From assembly GCA_016946835.1 (NCBI GenBank), contig JACVTC010000007.1:1903501-1967500 (forward strand): 64,000 bases of DNA. The letters run 5' to 3'. The translations under genes and the position numbers were made by a program. The stretch is from Neocallimastix lanati (nom. inval.). Taxonomy: Eukaryota; Neocallimastigomycota; Neocallimastigomycetes; Neocallimastigales; Neocallimastigaceae. Positions 1 through 24,430 of this stretch are shown here, piece by piece. The notes below the pieces were generated by a model, which saw nothing but the letters and a program-made list of their open reading frames with translations, searched no databases and was not told where the DNA came from. Each line of letters begins with the position of its first letter. Position 1 is the stretch's first letter.

Positions 1-921
1 ATTAAAATATATACAATTGTAATATATTCTCTGATTTTCCAATAGAATCTGGGATTGATCCTTTTAAAGAATTATTATTTAAATATCTAAATTAATAGTA
101 ACATTTATATATAATTTTTCAAAATAATTTAAATTAATTATAATAACATAATAACAATATATTTGAAATAATAAAAATGTATATTTTATTACAATCCCAT
201 CAATTTTATTAATTCACCAATTGATTCTAGAATAAATCCATCTAAATAATTATTATCTAAATGCCTGTAAAAAATAAATTTTGAATAGTATTAATTAATA
301 ATCATATAAATATATAACTATTTAAATTATTTAAAGTCTATTGTTTAATTATTCACATTAAGTATAAATTTTTTAAGATTTCCAACAGAATTTGGAATAC
401 ATCCTATAAAAGAATTCTTATGAAAATAGTTATTTATTGTATTATATAATTTAATTAATTTATAAAAAAAATTAATATATTATAATACATAAATTACATT
501 CATAACTTAAAAACTAATAGATAACTAGATAAAATACGATCTTGACTTTCATTGATTAATTTAACTATTTCATTATTATGATTATTAAATTATCTATTAA
601 ATTATTTATTAATGAACTATTATCATATGACACATTATAATTATCTAAATTTAAATATTTATCATATATTGTTAAATTTACTTCTTTAACAACAATAACT
701 TCATTAATTTGTATTGAATTAATAATGAATGTATAAATATTAAAATAACTTTCACTACTAATAACACATTTTACATTATTTAATTCTTTAAAAGAATTGT
801 TTAAAATAGTAACATAAGCTTTAATATTTTGACCAATTTCATTATAATGATTCGTTAATGAACATTCATCTTTTAAATAATTATTATTTCAAGGACAATC
901 TTCAATTTCAGATGATTCCAT
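1..921 (-). pseudogene. Decayed leucine-rich-repeat (LRR) gene, incomplete at window edge
   Basis: Read on the minus strand, three separate segments encode plant-type LRRs with the pattern NxxxGxIPxxIGxL: about 75-15 (NNSLKGSIPDSIGK), 265-190 (NNYLDGFILESIGEL) and 425-350 (NSFIGCIPNSVGNLKK). They are separated by intron-like A+T stretches; the first two have plausible tagG/acagG acceptors and GTATAT/GTAATA donors in phase 2, giving one LRR per ~72-nt exon. Upstream, 919-545 reads MESSEIEDCP, then TGA (889-891), then a long open stretch, then a +1 frame change near 555-570. The third LRR lacks clean splice sites on both sides. One stop, one frameshift and lost splice sites argue for a pseudogene. 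Such LRR proteins are usually secreted or membrane receptor-like, but no signal peptide is visible. The gene continues beyond base 1. Confidence 0.6.
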
Positions 922-1454
922 TTATTTATATGAAAATAATTAATTTTCATCATCCAAATTTGAATTTCGTAAAATAGACTCATATATATTGAAATTATTC
1001 CTATTAAAAGTGATTAAATTCTCTATAGTAAGTTTTCACTTAAATTTTCCTTTTTTTTATATTTAAATAAAGGAAATATAATTATTTATTAATATATTTA
1101 TAACTATTATTATTGATTGATATATTGATTATTCAATATTTAAAATATAGAATAGAAAATTTAAAATAATAATAATGACAATTATAAATATATATATAAC
1201 AAAAACTTTATCAATAGCAGTACAACACAATTGTATAATATAATAATATAAACAAAATAAAATAAAAAAATATAATAAGATATAATAAAATAAAATAAAT
1301 AAATAAATAATAACAATAAATATATATATATATAGTTATAAATTAAATGATAAGAATCTGATAATTAATAAAAGAATGGTACTGTAATTAACAATTTTAT
1401 ATATATGAAATAATTATAGCATTAAACTTATTATATATATATTAACATAACAGG

Positions 1455-1503
<49 letters not shown>

Positions 1504-2827
1504 TTTAATGTAGAATTTCGTTATAGCATAGAACAAAAAGACTAGATTGTCAAAAAATAAGAATAAAATAAATATGATATATTTAATTATTTAAGTATAA
1601 TTTTTTATATATGCAATTTTAATTATTTAAAATTGTGTTATTTATCAATAAATTCTGTAAAACATTATTCATATAACATAGTTGTTTTATCATTTATTGT
1701 TATTTTATATTTTCTATTTTTTATATTTTATTCTTTTATACTTTTTAACATAAAAAATGAAATTAAAATTTCTGATTAAAGTATTATAATTAAGTTTAAT
1801 CCAATAATATCAAAGATTTGATTTAATTTAGGTTACTAAATTTATTTAAATTTTAAATTTAAAAAAATTATTCCCAATAGGGCCAAAAATATAATATTCA
1901 TGGAAAAAATTTTAACATTTATCATATATTAAAGTACAATGTTTTATAAATCATTCATAATAAATCGATATATTAATTATCAATAATATTAAAATTAATA
2001 TTATTCACTATTAATTATTTAATTTATGAATATATTATTTTTTTTTTCAATTAATAATAATAAAAATTAATGAAAATAAATATAATGAATAATAAATTAA
2101 TAAATATAAAAAATATTAATTAATTATGAATTTACTATACAATATTTTTTTTAAAAAAATATAATTATTCATTGACATTTATAAAAGATAAATAAAATAT
2201 ATGTTCATAACTTTCATTTTATAAATCTTATTCTTTTAGGAAAGACATCAATAAAAATAATTAAAATTTATTCTTAATAAAATATATTTTAAAAGCTAAA
2301 CATTAGAAATTAATTAAACATTCAAAAAATATATAAATAGTTGTATTTAAAATCTATTTAATATATTATTTTTTACTCATATATATTTTTATAAAAATTG
2401 AAATTACTTTTATTAATTTAACAAATTTCAGTAAAAAAATTTAAAATTAAGAAAAATTTAAACAAATCATTCAATTGTTTCAATTTTTTATTCATAATAT
2501 TATAATTCAATATTTTTAAGTAAATAATTTAATAATCTTAAATTTCATTATTGCTTTATACTACAATTTACTAAAATCCAGTTATTTTGAAATACATCAT
2601 TTGTTTAAATAATATTATATATATATATATTGCAAGACCCGATTTGTCTTCAATATCATATGAAAATATTTTAAATTATCATTAAAACTTATATTATATC
2701 TCCAATAAAATTAAATCTATTTCAATGAATTAAATAAAATTAATTTTAATAAACGAGTAACAATAATTATATATTTTAAATTTGTAAAGACAAATAATTT
2801 AAATATTTAATTAAATTTTTTTAAAAA
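922..2827. other. Intergenic A+T-rich DNA upstream of the kinesin gene
   Basis: No gene is supported. The stretch holds a poly-A/(AT)n tract at about 1455-1504 and other short A/T runs. Minus-strand 1050-940 has a short open stretch just upstream of the LRR pseudogene that may be part of its decayed 5' end. The kinesin promoter should lie in the last few hundred bases, but no specific element is recognisable. Confidence 0.5.
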
Positions 2828-15832
<13,005 letters not shown>

Positions 15833-16535
15833 TTAAACCATTTTACTAAATTTTACTCAATAATATATATTATCTATGAAATATATATATCTCTTTATTA
15901 GAAAATAAAAATATATAATTTATATATATTATTTTATTTTCAGATTATTTTTTATCTTCTATTACAATTTCATTATATTTTATTATATATCTATATTTTT
16001 TAATTCATAATACACATATTTTATTATTAATTATCATCAGTATTTAATATAATATTATTAATTTATAAAGTATCATTATTATAATTTTTTTTTTAATTTA
16101 TGATTCATATTTGAATATGTAAGCATATTTTAAATTAAAAGAATTTAAATAAAAATTAACACATTAAAAAAATATATATATATATATATATATATAATAA
16201 GAATTTATGCAAATATATACAATAAACTTTCAATTTATCTTAAAGTTATTAAATAAATATATATATTTTTATTGAATCTATTTTTAAATTTTAAATAAAA
16301 AAAAGTTAAAAAAAATTTTTTTTTTTAAATAAATATATATTTTTATGTTATCTATTTTAAATTATTAAATGATATACTATAATTATTAATATCAATTATC
16401 TAAATAAATATTTTAAATTTTTATTTTATTATTATTATCTATATTTAAATTAATCTTTCTAAAATGTATATAAATGCATATACATAATGATAATATTTAT
16501 TAAATAAATAAAGTAAATAAAATGTAATAATAAAA
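15833..16535. other. Convergent intergenic spacer, A+T-rich
   Basis: Lies between the kinesin stop and the stop of the minus-strand Yae1-domain gene, so it carries both 3' ends. AATAAA-like hexamers occur on both strands but are unavoidable at this composition. No gene seen. Confidence 0.5.
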
Positions 16536-17134
16536 TTACATTGAATTTAAAGTTTCATTATTTTTTTTCATAAAAGATTTCAATTCAACTGGCATAAATA
16601 TTTCATGATTTTCATGATTTACTTCATTTATTTTTTTTGCTTCATAAAGTGATTCAACATTTTTGTAATTTTTGTATTTTTCATCAAATTGGGTTAAAAT
16701 TAAACTTATTTTTTCATTATTACTTTTATCAAGTTCTGTTAAAAATTTTAAAGCACTTTATAATATATTAACAAATAAAATAAAAAATAAATTTCTATTA
16801 TTCAAATTAATAATTTAAAATATATATAAATATATAATTACTACCTTACTTCTCCGTATTGTTCTCCTAATTTTGATCCATTATCAAAACCAATTTTAAA
16901 TCCTGTTTCAAAACCTTTCTGAATTGTATTTTCTTTTCCATAATCCAATCCTTGTACGTAACCCATCTATTTATAAAAACAATTTAAAATAAGATTAATA
17001 TTAAAACATATTTTAAATTATTAAAAATTTATATATACATTTTGATTAATTTCATTCATTCTATTATAATTTCTTTCTGTCATGATTTTTTCATATTCAG
17101 AATCATCACAATCATCCCATATATCATCATCCAT
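16536..17134 (-). CDS. Yae1-domain (deca-GX3 type) protein, 145 aa, 3 exons
   Basis: Exons in coding order: 17134-17039 (32 codons), 16966-16845 and 16755-16536; 438 nt in all. The N-terminus is acidic (MDDDIWDDCDDSEYEK). Residues ~33-73 carry GYVQGLDYGKENTIQKGF, then ETGFKIGFDNGSKLGEQYGE: a run of glycines every fourth residue, the hallmark of the Yae1 N-terminal domain shared by Yae1 and Lto1. In yeast these act as an adaptor bringing the cytosolic Fe-S machinery to the ABC ATPase Rli1/ABCE1, linking Fe-S assembly to ribosome recycling. The acidic start resembles Yae1; the short length (145 aa) fits either member. The intron 2 donor is set at GTAGTA because the nearer GTAAGG would break the frame. 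The gene is convergent with the kinesin gene. Confidence 0.8.
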
Positions 17135-17608
17135 TTTAATTTAATATAGATTTTTATTTAAATATAAAAATAAAATGCTGAAAATAATTATAAATTTATA
17201 AAAAAAAAATAATTATAAATTTATAAAAAAAAAATAATAAAATAAAATAAAAATGAAAATAAATAATTCATGTTTCACAAAAAAAAAAATAATAATAATA
17301 AAATTTTTAATATACATTTAAAAATTTTAGTATTATTGTATTTATATTATTGTTATTTATTTTTTTTTTTTTTTTTAACGGCAGCAAACTTGTTTCATCT
17401 TTATTAATTAAATATTTGATAAAATACATGTAATAAAATAATATAATAAAAGATAAAAAAAATTAACAAAAAATAAAACACAAAATAAAATAAAATAATG
17501 GTATAATATATTCTAGTTTCATTTAATTAATATTTGTAAGACTTCACAAGGGCATTATTATACTAAAGTATAATAATTAATTTTGACTTTGCAATGTTAA
17601 TCATAATT

Positions 17609-19410
17609 TTAAGATACAAAATTATGATCTTCATTGGTTGCGCTAGCCCTGCTGGCCTGTCTTACTGTTTCTTCAGCATTGACGCTCTTGGTAGTAGTAG
17701 TATGATTCGATTTGAACCTATTGAACAAAGACCATTGCTGGCCAATAGCAATAGGTATAATCGATTGGAGAAGTGCCGCAGTAACCACCAAGAACGGAGT
17801 ATCAGAATAAGCACCTGATTTCATCTGGCACTTAAATAGATCCTTCCATTCTCTTGTACTGTTATTAATACTTCGACCTCCAAGAAAGAAATTAAATACT
17901 TTTTCACACACACTAGAATCAATATACACATTATTTTCAATACTATTACTAACATTACTAAAAATACTATTACTAATATTACTATAACTATCATTACTAT
18001 TACTATTATTACTATTACTATTATTACTATTACTATTATCATTATTACTATTAATTATATCATTTGTTAGGTTGCCACGGTTAAAAGCATTATATAAAAA
18101 TAAAATTTTATCATTAACTTTAGCACGAATATGATTGAAAAAAGGACAATCAATTAACCAAGGACTTATCCATTGTTTATTACTTTTACAACGGGGACAA
18201 AAATTAGGACACATTTGATCTATTATTTTTGTAGCTTTAGCAATTCTAGCATCTAATCTATATCCGCTTCGTGCTCTCAATAGCCAATAGAAATCATATG
18301 AAAGATCAGGATATTCATAACAAAGTTTTATAAATTTTGATGTTTCTTCGAATTTGTTTTTGTCATAAAACTCAGCTTTAATAGAATTGATTTTCATATC
18401 TCTTTTCCAATAAAAATCCTTGATTTTATTATCGTTATTACCTCTTTTCTCAAGTTTACGTTTAAGAGTTCTACTTTCTTTTGTCCATGTATATTTTCTA
18501 GATTTTGGAATATTATTAACTTAATAGGAAATAATACAATTTGAATCTTTCCATTTATCAAAACATTTGACTTGAGACAAAGCACACTTAGCTGACAATG
18601 GAGGAATATTTAAATCTTTTGAAATAGAATATACATTAATAAATGATTTGGCTTTTTGTATAAATGCAATCCATCTTAATCCTTTATTAATTAATTTCTG
18701 TGTTTTTTTTTTTTTTTTTTTTTTTATAGACAAGGAAGAGAATACACTTCCAAAACTTTATTAAATTTTATTTTAAAAAATACATGTAGGTGAAAAGTAC
18801 ATTTGAAATTAAAAATAAAAAATTAAAAAATAAAAAAATAAAAAAGCTCGAAAATACTATGTATTTCGGCAAGTTGTACTATGCGGGAATTTTTCCCTTC
18901 CTAACAAATAAGAAAGAAATAAAACCTAGAAGTAACATCTTTAAAACAGATAGTGTGGTGTCCACTAAACTCTCCCCGGATTCATCATCTATTGAACTAC
19001 TAGGGCAAGATTCATCCTTCGTAGAAATAGATGATGATCCTGTATTATCATTATGCCTTATCAGTTCGACATCGACACTCTTGGATAAGTTTGGTATTTT
19101 GCAACACCTATCAAATAATAGCTCAAACGAACTACTTATGATAGGTATTGCACTTGTTAATTTCTGAGTATTATTTGTTCTCGCTTTATTTGAACCAAGT
19201 AAAGGCGCAAAGTAAGAGACTTTACCAAGTACATAAGAGTTAATTATAATCTTCTTAAATGGAATAGGAATTTTGGAATTTGAAAGAAATTTACAAACAT
19301 AAAAGAAAGCTTTAGTAACTTTAGAGTTAAGTAATTTAATAATAGGGTTCATCGATAAGCTTTTATCAAATAGTATACCTAAATAGGTATAACATTTAGT
19401 TATTGGGATT
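17609..19410 (-). pseudogene. LINE ORF2 C-terminal part (RT thumb and zinc-knuckle region), interrupted
   Basis: One reading frame continues through 19410-19157, is broken by the inserted retroposon, resumes at 18700 and runs to the TAG at 17609. Visible signatures: YLGILFD; SYFAPLLGSNKARTNNTQKL, typical of the region after the RT core of LINE proteins; a cysteine motif FCPRCKSN...LIDCPFF at about 18213-18142, typical of RT-associated zinc-binding ends; FLGG at about 17890; and an Asn/Ser-rich low-complexity spacer at 18060-17960. The only other lesion seen is an in-frame TAA at 18521-18523. The reading frame is otherwise open for about 300 codons, so insertion is relatively recent. The RT active-site YxDD and the endonuclease lie in the missing 5' part. 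Confidence 0.8.
18701..19156 (-). mobile_element. SINE-like retroposon, copy A, inside the LINE
   Basis: Read on the minus strand, the unit starts with caagtgcaatacctatcat (19156 downward) and ends in TTGTCTAT plus a poly-A tail (T run at 18703-18725). It is flanked by the 10-bp repeat ttaatttctg at 19157-19166 and 18691-18700; removing the unit and one repeat restores the LINE frame. It is about 95% identical by eye to copy B at 38418-38870, which has the same 5' end. Near the 5' end TGCAATACCTATCA pairs with TGATAGGTGTTGCA (one G-U) to form a 14-bp stem. Confidence 0.85.
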
Positions 19411-19423
19411 ATTATTGTTATTT

Positions 19424-20100
19424 AATTTTACTCTTCTATTAAATAAATATACACTATAATTACACAAATATTTATAGTACACCATTTAATAACTATTTAT
19501 TGTCATTATATAATACTAAATTTTATCATTAAATAACATTATATAAAAATATAAACTATTTAAAAACTTCAATATCAACAATTTATAAAAATATTAAAAA
19601 CAAACTTTTAATCATTATTACTTCAAGTTCAAAATAATCCTTCAATTTTTTTCACTTAAATTACACTACAAAAAATATATATATTATATCAATATCCCAT
19701 ATATATTATCTTTCAAATAATTATTTAATGTTATTAAATTTAATTTTTCCAGTTAGCTGTAAATAAATAACTACATCATTTTCAGTTGAAATTCCTTAAA
19801 AATATATTATTAATATTTCCTTTTTTTACTTTTGAATTGAAAATAATTATTTAACAAATGCCCCATATTTCAACAAATTGTTAATTCTCTTAATTATACT
19901 TTTATAACACTAAAATATATTAACGACTTTTGTATTTTGTTTTTTCTTCGTTTTATAAAAATAATTGGTTTCTTTTTATTATGAACACAAAAAGACTTTT
20001 TATACAGAATTTTAATTGCTTATTTAAGCTATTATTAATAAAAAAATAATAATAATTAATATTGAGCATTTTTTTATCATTATTTATAAATATATTATAA
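19424..20100. other. Intergenic A+T-rich DNA
   Basis: Between the LINE and the ubiquitin-eL40 stop codon. It contains the 3' flank of the ubiquitin gene. No gene or repeat of note is seen. Confidence 0.5.
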
Positions 20101-20624
<524 letters not shown>

Positions 20625-22250
20625 ATTGATAAATCCTATTCACGAGCAAGGTTATATATTTATTCAATTTATTACAATACAATATTTTTAAAGTGGAATT
20701 AATTTAATGAATATTAATAATTAGTTTTCTAACATCTTTAATATATATATCTTCACAAATCACTATAACTTTATATTTTACATATGCATAATAACAGTTG
20801 TTTTTAACTATATAATATTATACATATTTAAATAACAAAACATTCATCAATCCATTATTCATTTTTACCTGACGGAAATTTAAGACCAATTATCAAGAGA
20901 AAGAACTAAAATAATATTATGAGATTATTTTTAATTATAGAATTCAAATTATGGAATATGATTGGGTAATAGAAATATGTCTGACAAATCAGAATAAAAT
21001 ATTTAAATTATAAATTTTCATTAACCTTTCTGATTTTTTTTTGCTTTTTATTTATGAAAGTTTTAATATATATGTTTTATTTTCTACTATATATAACATT
21101 TATTTATTTATTTATTTATTCATTCATTCATTCAATTATTCAATTATTAAGATAATAATTATTACTTGAAATAAAATATAAATAAGTAATATTCTTAAAA
21201 TAGTAAATAATAAAAAAATTTACAATTTCTTATTAATAAATATTTATTTGTATTTTTTTTTTTTTTTTTTTTATTTTTTATTATACTTTTTATTTTTTAT
21301 TTTTATTATTTTATCTTTACTTTTTGTTATTTTTGATTTTAATTTTTGTTATTTTTGATTTTAATTTTTTTTTTTTTTTTTTGATTTTAATTTTTTTTTT
21401 TTTTTTTTTTTATTCTAATTTTATCTTTTTTTTTTTTTTTAATTATTATTTTTTTTTGATTCTTGTTTACTTTATAAAAATATTCATTCAAAAAAATTAT
21501 ACATACATTTGTTTGTGTGATTATAATTTAATATATTGTATTAACAAAGATAGTTTATAACTTTAAATTGATTTAATAAAATTAATTTCAAAAAAAAAAA
21601 AAAAAAAGTATAAATGTTAATTACTTCATATGAAATGATACTAGTTTATGTATTTAACAGACTTTCGGCTAAAATAATAATAATAATAATAATAATAATT
21701 ACAAATTACTTGATGATAATCAAATTTAATATTGAATATTATATCTAAAATAGTATCAATATGTATATTTAATAAGCATATACAACCATTTTAAAAAATT
21801 GAAAAAGAGACTTGTATTATTGTAGTTTCTTTAATTTTAATTAAATTAAAAAATAAAATAAAATATATATTAATTAAATTTTATTAATTTAAATACATAA
21901 AATACAAAAACTCAAACCTAAAAGAACTTTATAATCTTATTGATAAGGAACATTATATTATATTTTTTAGAAATTAAATTTTAATTTATATTTTAAATGC
22001 ATTCATTATATTGTTAAATGGAATAAAAAGCTTCTTCCTAATTAAAATAATTATTACTTGGAGATTAAGAGTAATAAAAATAAAAATTTATAAATTTTAT
22101 CATTTACTTGAATAAGTAATTTTACAAAACATTATTTATTTTAAATTTTATTGATTAGTAACTTTTAAATAACATTTTATTTATAACAATCTTTTAATAA
22201 AAAATTATCAAATTGTTTATATTTATAAAGCAATAAAATGAAGAAAACTT
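20625..22250. other. Intergenic A+T-rich DNA with T/A homopolymers
   Basis: Upstream region of the ubiquitin-eL40 gene. It holds (TTTA)n at about 21103-21120, poly-T-rich blocks at 21251-21450, poly-A at 21590-21607 and (AAT)n at 21675-21700. The Phe-rich reading frame at 21324-21560 is a poly-T artefact. Confidence 0.5.
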
Positions 22251-22262
22251 TTTATTTGTCAT

Positions 22263-22342
22263 TGAGAGCGCCGACATAGTACCGGTATGGCAGTTAATCA
22301 TACACCCATATTAATATATGGGGGAGACAAAAGTCTTCAGTC

Positions 22343-22383
<41 letters not shown>
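22263..22383 (+). mobile_element. SINE-like element C (~84 bp plus poly-A)
   Basis: A locally G+C-richer block beginning tgagagcgccgacatagtac and ending cttcagtctat followed by ~37 A. The 12-bp direct repeat tttatttgtcat flanks it at 22251-22262 and 22384-22395. An internal hairpin, cccatat-taa-tatatggg, lies at about 22305-22322. Element D shares the TTGAGAGCGnCGA block and the AGTCTAT end, and copies A and B share the final GTCTA(T). Element C may be a short or 5'-truncated copy of a longer unit. No coding capacity. Confidence 0.75.
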
Positions 22384-22386
<3 letters not shown>

Positions 22387-22395
22387 ATTTGTCAT

Positions 22396-24086
22396 ACTTT
22401 TTTATATATTAACAAACAAATGACAATGACTGAAAGAATTTCAAAACTAATTGATAAAGTAATTAAAGTTTAATAATAATTATACTTTTAAAATTTCGTA
22501 ATATGTATAATCCATAAAAAAATATCATAAAATTATTTTAAAAATCTAATTTCTAAATCTTAAATATTATTCGTTACCAAAAAATAGTAATATATTTCAA
22601 AATAAATTTTAATATTAAATTTAATAAAAATGCTTTTGCTATAAATATGGAATAAAGCGAAATATATTTGTTCATATTTTAATTGTAATAATTGTACATA
22701 TTATTTTCTTAATTGAAATCTTACTATAAAATTATTTATCTAAATAAAAAAATTTGTTAAATACTTTTTTTATTATTTATTAAATTAGTTTAGAATTATT
22801 TATATCATATTTGACATATTAATCATAAAATTTAGACTTAATATGATAATAAGAAAATACATATTTAATTAAAATAAAACTTATAAAAAGCATTTAAAAA
22901 AAAATTATAATAAAATTATTATATTTTCAATAATCATAGCTTAATAATGAGTACTAATTTATTTCCACTATAATTTTGCAGTATTTAATCTCTTTAAATA
23001 AAAATAATTTATTTATTATTATTTGAAATAAAACCTATAAAACATAATTATTATTTCTTTTTTCCTTAATAGAATATTTTAATATAGATTATAAATATTA
23101 TTTTTAAAAAGATTTCATTACCAGTTAAATAATTTATATCAATAACCTATGCTAATTTTGTTTATTAGCAAATTTTATATTAATGTATTTTATAAAATAA
23201 ATTATTATTATATTATTATATATATATGATATATATTATTAATAAAAAAATATAAGCATTAAAAATATTAGGATAATGATGGAATAAAAATTTCATTTAT
23301 AATAATTATTTAGTTTAAATGATTATGAATAAATTTATAGATATACAGATAAAATCAATTAATGTCAATTTAGGATCAATTGTAATATTATTTGGATATA
23401 TGTAAATACGCAAATATCCAAGAATAAACAATAGGGCTTTAAGCTTCATAATTATCTTCCTTTTAATTAGACATATTCAATATGTGATATTAAAAATTCA
23501 CTATTAAAAATAAATGTTTTTTTTTTTTATATTATTATTTTATATAGATAAATATATTAATAATTAAAAATTAAATATTGTTTTAAATAAATATTATAAA
23601 TATAATTAAAATATACAAAAATATATTTATAGAAGTATTAATATACATTATAAATAGAATTATTACTAATAAAATAATTTTGTAAATATTTTTTTATTCT
23701 AACCTTTTTAATTAATTTAAATGTTTATTAATTATTAATTAGTAATTATTATTATAGAATTTTTCAAATTATTAAATTATTATAATGAATAAAATATGTT
23801 TAATTTATTATAATATAGAAAATTTATTTACATTGGTACAAAAATTATATTAAATAATTAGCTAATTAATATATTTGAATATAATATTAATATATAAAAG
23901 AATTTCTTAATCTTAAACTTTATATGAATGCAATTTTTCATATTATTGCTTGTTTGAATAATAATTTGAATTAATTTAATGTAATAATTTTGAATTAAAT
24001 AAAACTAAAACCTAACCATCTCAAAATTAATATAAACAATAATACATACTATTTAAATTTTTTTTAATTTTTATTTTATTTCATAT

Positions 24087-24117
<31 letters not shown>

Positions 24118-24430
24118 TTTTATTTTATTTTATTTTATTTTATTTTTATTTTTTATTAATAATAATATATATATTTAAATAAATAACCTAAATTATATAT
24201 AAATATTTTAAATTATTTAAAATGAAATTTTTATAATTTAAAATAATTGAAGAAAATTTAATTGCATTTATTATTAATATTATTATTTTTTATTATTATT
24301 ATTTTTAATTTATACTTAATTTAATAAAATATAAATTTATAAATTTAGAGAAATAATATAAAATAAATAATTTAAGTGATAATTTAATTTAAAATATTCA
24401 ATAAAAGTAAAAAATATAATAATATAAATA
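22396..24430. other. Intergenic A+T-rich DNA
   Basis: Spacer between element C and the CxxCxGxG protein gene, almost entirely A and T, with only short repeats such as TTTTA units near 24100. No gene, RNA gene or mobile element is supported. Confidence 0.5.

Larger units (their letters stand above)
17359..19410 (-). mobile_element. 5'-truncated LINE (non-LTR retrotransposon) with 13-bp TSD
   Basis: The element is read on the minus strand. It begins within the reverse-transcriptase thumb (YTYLGILFD, about 19388-19362) and ends in a poly-A tail (T run at 17359-17376). A 13-bp direct repeat, attattgttattt, flanks it at 17346-17358 and 19411-19423, as expected for target-primed reverse transcription with premature stop of cDNA synthesis. 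The repeat is A+T-rich, so it is supportive rather than decisive alone. The element was later interrupted by retroposon copy A at 18701-19156. It lies between the Yae1-domain gene and the ubiquitin-eL40 gene. Confidence 0.8.
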
